Assembly (NCBI GenBank): GCA_031265025.1
Contig: JAISDF010000104.1
Span: 1 to 18,141, forward strand
Length of the DNA: 18,141 bases
DNA from: Spirochaetaceae bacterium
Lineage (GTDB): Bacteria > Spirochaetota > Spirochaetia > Treponematales > Breznakiellaceae
Reading direction: 5' to 3'
Within the stretch, counting starts at the first letter, position 1. The number at the start of each line of letters is the position of its first letter. Both the position numbers and the translations under genes were made by a program. This document shows, piece after piece, positions 15,286 to 18,141 of the stretch. The notes below the pieces were generated by a model. The model did not search any database. It worked only from the letters and a program-made list of their open reading frames with translations, and was not told the origin of the DNA.

Positions 15286-18003
15286 TTGAGTCCCATGCTG
15301 GACCAGTACCGCAGGATAAAGCGGGAAAACCAGGGGGCGGTTCTTTTTTTTCGCCTTGGAGACTTCTATGAGATGTTCGCCGAAGACGCTCTGGAAGTTT
15401 CCGCCCTTCTCAATTTAACCCTCACCAACCGCGCGGGTCTTCCGATGTGCGGAGTACCCTACCACGCTTGCCGTTCCTATATAGCGCGTCTCCTTAAATG
15501 CGGAAAAAAAATCGCCATCTGCGAGCAGATCACCGAAGCGGGAAAGAGCAGGGGCCTTATAGAACGCCAGGTAACCGAGGTCATCACGCCGGGGACCGCC
15601 ATTGACGAAGACTACCTCGACAAGGGGAGCGCGAACTATCTTTCCGCCCTTGCCGCCAGGGGAAGCCTCCTGTCATTCGCCTATATAGACCTTTCCACGG
15701 GAGAATTCCGGGCCACGTCCTTTCCCCTTGAAAGCGGGGGAGAGCGCCTGGGAAGCGAGCTGGAACGCCTTCAGCCCAGGGAAATGGTGATACAGGAGTC
15801 CCTGCTTGAGGAAAACCCCGGTATAGCCCGTATCCTGTCTGAATATCCGGGCCTGGTGCTGAACCGCTGGGCTGACTGGCTCTTTGATCCGGGGCGGGGC
15901 CGCGAACTTTTGGAGAGGCAGTTCGGAAGCGGAAGCCTCAGGGCCTTCGGTCTGTCAGGCCCGGCGGCCGAGATCGCCGCGTCAGGCGCCCTGCTCGATT
16001 ATCTTTCGGGGACCTCCCGGAGCCTGCTTCCCCATGTGCGTTCCCTGATATGCTACGGTGATGATGAATACATAGGCATAGATGAATCGTCCCAGCGCAA
16101 CCTTGAGCTTACCCGCAACCTCCGCGACGGGGACGTTCATTTTTCCCTTCTTGAAGTGATAGACGAAACCAAGACCGCCATGGGAAGGCGGCTGCTCAAA
16201 CAGCGGCTGCTCCATCCCCTGAGGAATATTGACCTTATAGACGCCCGGCTTAAACTTACCGAAACCCTGTACCGCGACCAGCGCCTTCTTTCCGCCCTGA
16301 GGGACGCCCTCGGTTCTTCTCCCGATCTCCAGCGGCTCTGTTCCCGCCTTGCCATGGACAGGGCCCACGGGAAGGATATGGCCGCGCTTAAAAAAAGCCT
16401 CGCTTCGCTTTTCGACTGCGAGGGAAAAATCTCGGGCCGCCTCCCCGGTTTTGAAAGCGCAGGCGCGCGGAGCCTTGACAAGGCCGCCCTCGCCCGGATG
16501 CGGGAACTCATGGAACGTCTTGAAAAAGGCATCGCCGAGGACCCCTCCGTACTGCTTACCGAAGGGAACCTTATACGCAGCGGCTACAGCGCCGAACTTG
16601 ACGAGCTTAGATCGCTTAAGGATAACGGCCGTTCCCTTGTGGAGGCGTACCTTGGGGAAGAACGGGCGGCCACCGGCATACCCAGTCTTAAAATACGCTA
16701 CAACAGGCTCATAGGTTATTATTTTGAAGTTACCAAAAATCACCTTGACAAGGTGCCCCGGCATTTTATACGGCGCCAGGGCATAGCGGGAGGAGAGCGT
16801 TATACCACCGACAGGCTTTCTTCCCTTGAGGCGGAAATAAACGGCGCCCAGGACAAAATCACGGAACTCGAAAAAAAGCTGTTCCTTGAACTCCGCGAAA
16901 GCGCCAAAGCCCTTCTGCCCCTGCTCATCTCCGGAGGGGAAAAAATAGCCGAACTTGACGCGGCTCTGTCCCTTGCCAGGGCCGCTACGGTGCGGGGCTG
17001 GGTGCGCCCCGTTGTGGACGAAAAAAACCGCATACTCATACGGGAAGGGCGGCATCCCGTGGTGGAGGCCCATCTGGGAAGCGGTGAATTTGTCCCCAAT
17101 GATACTGATCTTGACGGGGACGGAAAGAACTTCGCCCTCATCACCGGACCGAATATGGCGGGCAAGTCAACCTATCTCCGCCAGACCGCCCTCATAGTAA
17201 TACTCGCCCAGATGGGCAGCTTTGTACCCGCGCGGGAAGCCGCCATAGGCCTTGTGGACCGCATCTACTGCCGTGTCGGCGCCCAGGATAATCTTGCCAG
17301 GGGCGAATCGACCTTCCTTGTCGAAATGAACGAGACCGCCTATATACTCAATACCGCCACGGAGAAAAGCCTTGTAATCATGGATGAAGTAGGCCGGGGA
17401 ACCGGAACCAAGGACGGCCTTTCCATAGCCTGGGCCGTCTGTGAGGAACTCCTTGACCGCATACGCTGCCGTACCCTCTTCGCGAGCCATTACCATGAAC
17501 TGTCCATGATAAACCACAGGCGGATGATTAACCGTTCCATGGAAGTCATGGACAGGGACGGGGAACTGGTATTCCTCCGGCGTCTCATCGAGGGGGCCGC
17601 CGCCGAATCTTACGGCCTTGAGGTCGCGAAGCTGGCCGGAATCAGCGTGGCGGTGCTTTCCCGGGCCAGGGAACTTCTTGACGCGATAAACGAAAACGAA
17701 AAGAAACTGGGACAGCTCCCCTTGTCAGGACATCTGCTCCGTCCGGGCGGACAGGTCCCGGCAAAACGGCAATTCTCCCGGGAAGAGGCGCAGGTGCTTA
17801 AGGACCTGCGCTCCCTGGACGCGGAGCGCCTCAGCCCCCTGGACGCCATCAATCTGCTGCATTTGTGGAAAGCCCTTGTTTCGGATAATGAAGGCGGCTC
17901 CCTCCTGACCCGGATAAAAACACCGGGAGACATGGACATCATCAGGAAAAAAAGCGCCCGGCCTGTCAAAAAAGAAAGCCCCGAGCTTTTTGACTCTTAT
18001 TGA
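15286..18003 (+). CDS. mutS: DNA mismatch repair protein MutS
   Basis: MutS binds mismatches and small loops and, with ATP, recruits MutL. The product is 905 residues from TTG 15286, a little longer than E. coli MutS (853). The mismatch-reading Phe-x-Glu is F27-Y28-E29 in RLGDFYEMF. The loop after LTLTNRAG is short, giving GLPMCGVPYHA directly. The ATPase has Walker A GPNMAGKST (621-629), Walker B LVIMDEVGRGT (696-706) and the switch His in FASHYHEL (735 region). The C-terminal helix-turn-helix region is present, and the tail ends ESPELFDSY, which might be a weak beta-clamp-binding peptide. The start is uncertain: ATG 15295 would cut the conserved SPM, TTG 15286 lacks a nearby ribosome site, and the purine-rich AAAGGGGGGAGGG (15257-15269) best fits a start at the non-standard ATC 15271. 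The gene follows skp by 43 bases and is probably read from the same transcript. Confidence 0.97.
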   Translation: MSPMLDQYRRIKRENQGAVLFFRLGDFYEMFAEDALEVSALLNLTLTNRAGLPMCGVPYHACRSYIARLLKCGKKIAICEQITEAGKSRGLIERQVTEVITPGTAIDEDYLDKGSANYLSALAARGSLLSFAYIDLSTGEFRATSFPLESGGERLGSELERLQPREMVIQESLLEENPGIARILSEYPGLVLNRWADWLFDPGRGRELLERQFGSGSLRAFGLSGPAAEIAASGALLDYLSGTSRSLLPHVRSLICYGDDEYIGIDESSQRNLELTRNLRDGDVHFSLLEVIDETKTAMGRRLLKQRLLHPLRNIDLIDARLKLTETLYRDQRLLSALRDALGSSPDLQRLCSRLAMDRAHGKDMAALKKSLASLFDCEGKISGRLPGFESAGARSLDKAALARMRELMERLEKGIAEDPSVLLTEGNLIRSGYSAELDELRSLKDNGRSLVEAYLGEERAATGIPSLKIRYNRLIGYYFEVTKNHLDKVPRHFIRRQGIAGGERYTTDRLSSLEAEINGAQDKITELEKKLFLELRESAKALLPLLISGGEKIAELDAALSLARAATVRGWVRPVVDEKNRILIREGRHPVVEAHLGSGEFVPNDTDLDGDGKNFALITGPNMAGKSTYLRQTALIVILAQMGSFVPAREAAIGLVDRIYCRVGAQDNLARGESTFLVEMNETAYILNTATEKSLVIMDEVGRGTGTKDGLSIAWAVCEELLDRIRCRTLFASHYHELSMINHRRMINRSMEVMDRDGELVFLRRLIEGAAAESYGLEVAKLAGISVAVLSRARELLDAINENEKKLGQLPLSGHLLRPGGQVPAKRQFSREEAQVLKDLRSLDAERLSPLDAINLLHLWKALVSDNEGGSLLTRIKTPGDMDIIRKKSARPVKKESPELFDSY

Positions 18004-18141
18004 TCAGAAATCCATGGGCCAAAAATCAAGACGGTTTGTCCGTTTGGAAACACTGTCGTATACGGCTATACCGTATGTTTTCTGAACGCGGTCATATTCA
18101 AAGGTAACGGCGTATTCCTTGCCCGCCTCAAACACATAGCT
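18004..18141 (-). CDS. C-terminal end of an unidentified protein (5' part beyond the window)
   Basis: The minus-strand frame is open from the window edge to a TGA (plus-strand TCA at 18004-18006) and gives 45 residues ending KRTNRLDFWPMDF. Strand-like, tyrosine-rich sequence (EYAVTFEYDRVQKTYGIAVY) suggests a beta-rich domain. Codon usage and composition match the neighbours. The stop directly abuts the mutS TGA, the two forming the palindrome TGATCA. The fragment is too short to assign a family. Confidence 0.7.
   Translation of the reverse strand, partial: SYVFEAGKEYAVTFEYDRVQKTYGIAVYDSVSKRTNRLDFWPMDF
18060..18082 (+). terminator. Possible intrinsic terminator downstream of mutS
   Basis: ATACGG (18060-18065), loop CTATA and CCGTAT (18071-18076) form a 6-base stem that two G-T pairs could extend, followed by GTTTTC. 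It lies about 56 bases past the mutS stop and inside the convergent gene's coding sequence. The stem and T-run are short, so it is only a candidate. Confidence 0.3.

Noticed and set aside
15982..17073. A 363-codon minus-strand open frame opposite mutS
   Set aside because: It is a shadow of mutS codon usage, with no motif, no start signal and no support against a fully conserved MutS.
1..18141. tRNA, rRNA, CRISPR, insertion sequence, prophage or toxin-antitoxin content
   Set aside because: I saw no cloverleaf, repeat-spacer array, transposase, terminal inverted repeats or small paired genes. The window reads as core chromosome on both strands.

Overview
The window looks like chromosomal core sequence from a spirochaete, most likely a treponeme-type one. 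The main reason is the block tmk (divergent) | tamB-bamA-skp-mutS. From memory, not checked here, this order matches Treponema pallidum around TP0325-TP0328 and Borrelia around BB0793-BB0797. The DNA is visibly rich in G+C, which argues against T. pallidum, T. denticola and Borrelia themselves and suits a gut, termite-gut or free-living relative. Genus and species cannot be fixed from this window. No tRNA, rRNA, CRISPR array, insertion sequence or prophage was seen, and no stretch over 300 bases lacks a gene.

Layout. (1) 1-1765, minus strand: a gene running off the left edge, encoding a polytopic membrane protein with a degenerate M28-peptidase-like N-terminal domain. It is open to the window edge throughout. 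(2) 1831-6334, plus strand: a tight four-gene cluster of a hypothetical protein with a possible decayed GHKL ATPase-like C-terminus, a small lipoprotein, trmB (tRNA m7G46 methyltransferase) and ligA (NAD-dependent DNA ligase). The genes overlap or lie within about 10 bases of each other. (3) 6351-7628, minus strand: tmk (thymidylate kinase) followed by a secreted, aromatic-rich helical protein; this pair converges on ligA. (4) 7738-18003, plus strand: tamB, bamA, skp/ompH and mutS, divergent from tmk. (5) 18004-18141, minus strand: the C-terminal 45 codons of an unidentified gene, with its stop codon directly abutting the mutS stop.

How the genes work together. Region 4 encodes an outer-membrane biogenesis module: Skp chaperones unfolded outer-membrane proteins through the periplasm, BamA inserts them, and TamB is an inner-membrane-anchored bridge-like protein. 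No TamA is seen beside TamB, so TamB probably works with BamA, as has been reported for Borrelia. mutS at the end of the run is a DNA mismatch-repair gene that probably shares transcription. ligA, tmk and trmB are housekeeping genes for DNA and tRNA metabolism.

The most notable points are a thymidylate kinase whose Walker A lysine is threonine, a LigA with changes in NAD-binding motifs, two proteins that look like relics of enzymes (M28-like and GHKL-like), a promoter placed so that one gene may be leaderless, and an unusual mutS start. I did not find convincing evidence of a wholly new multi-gene system.
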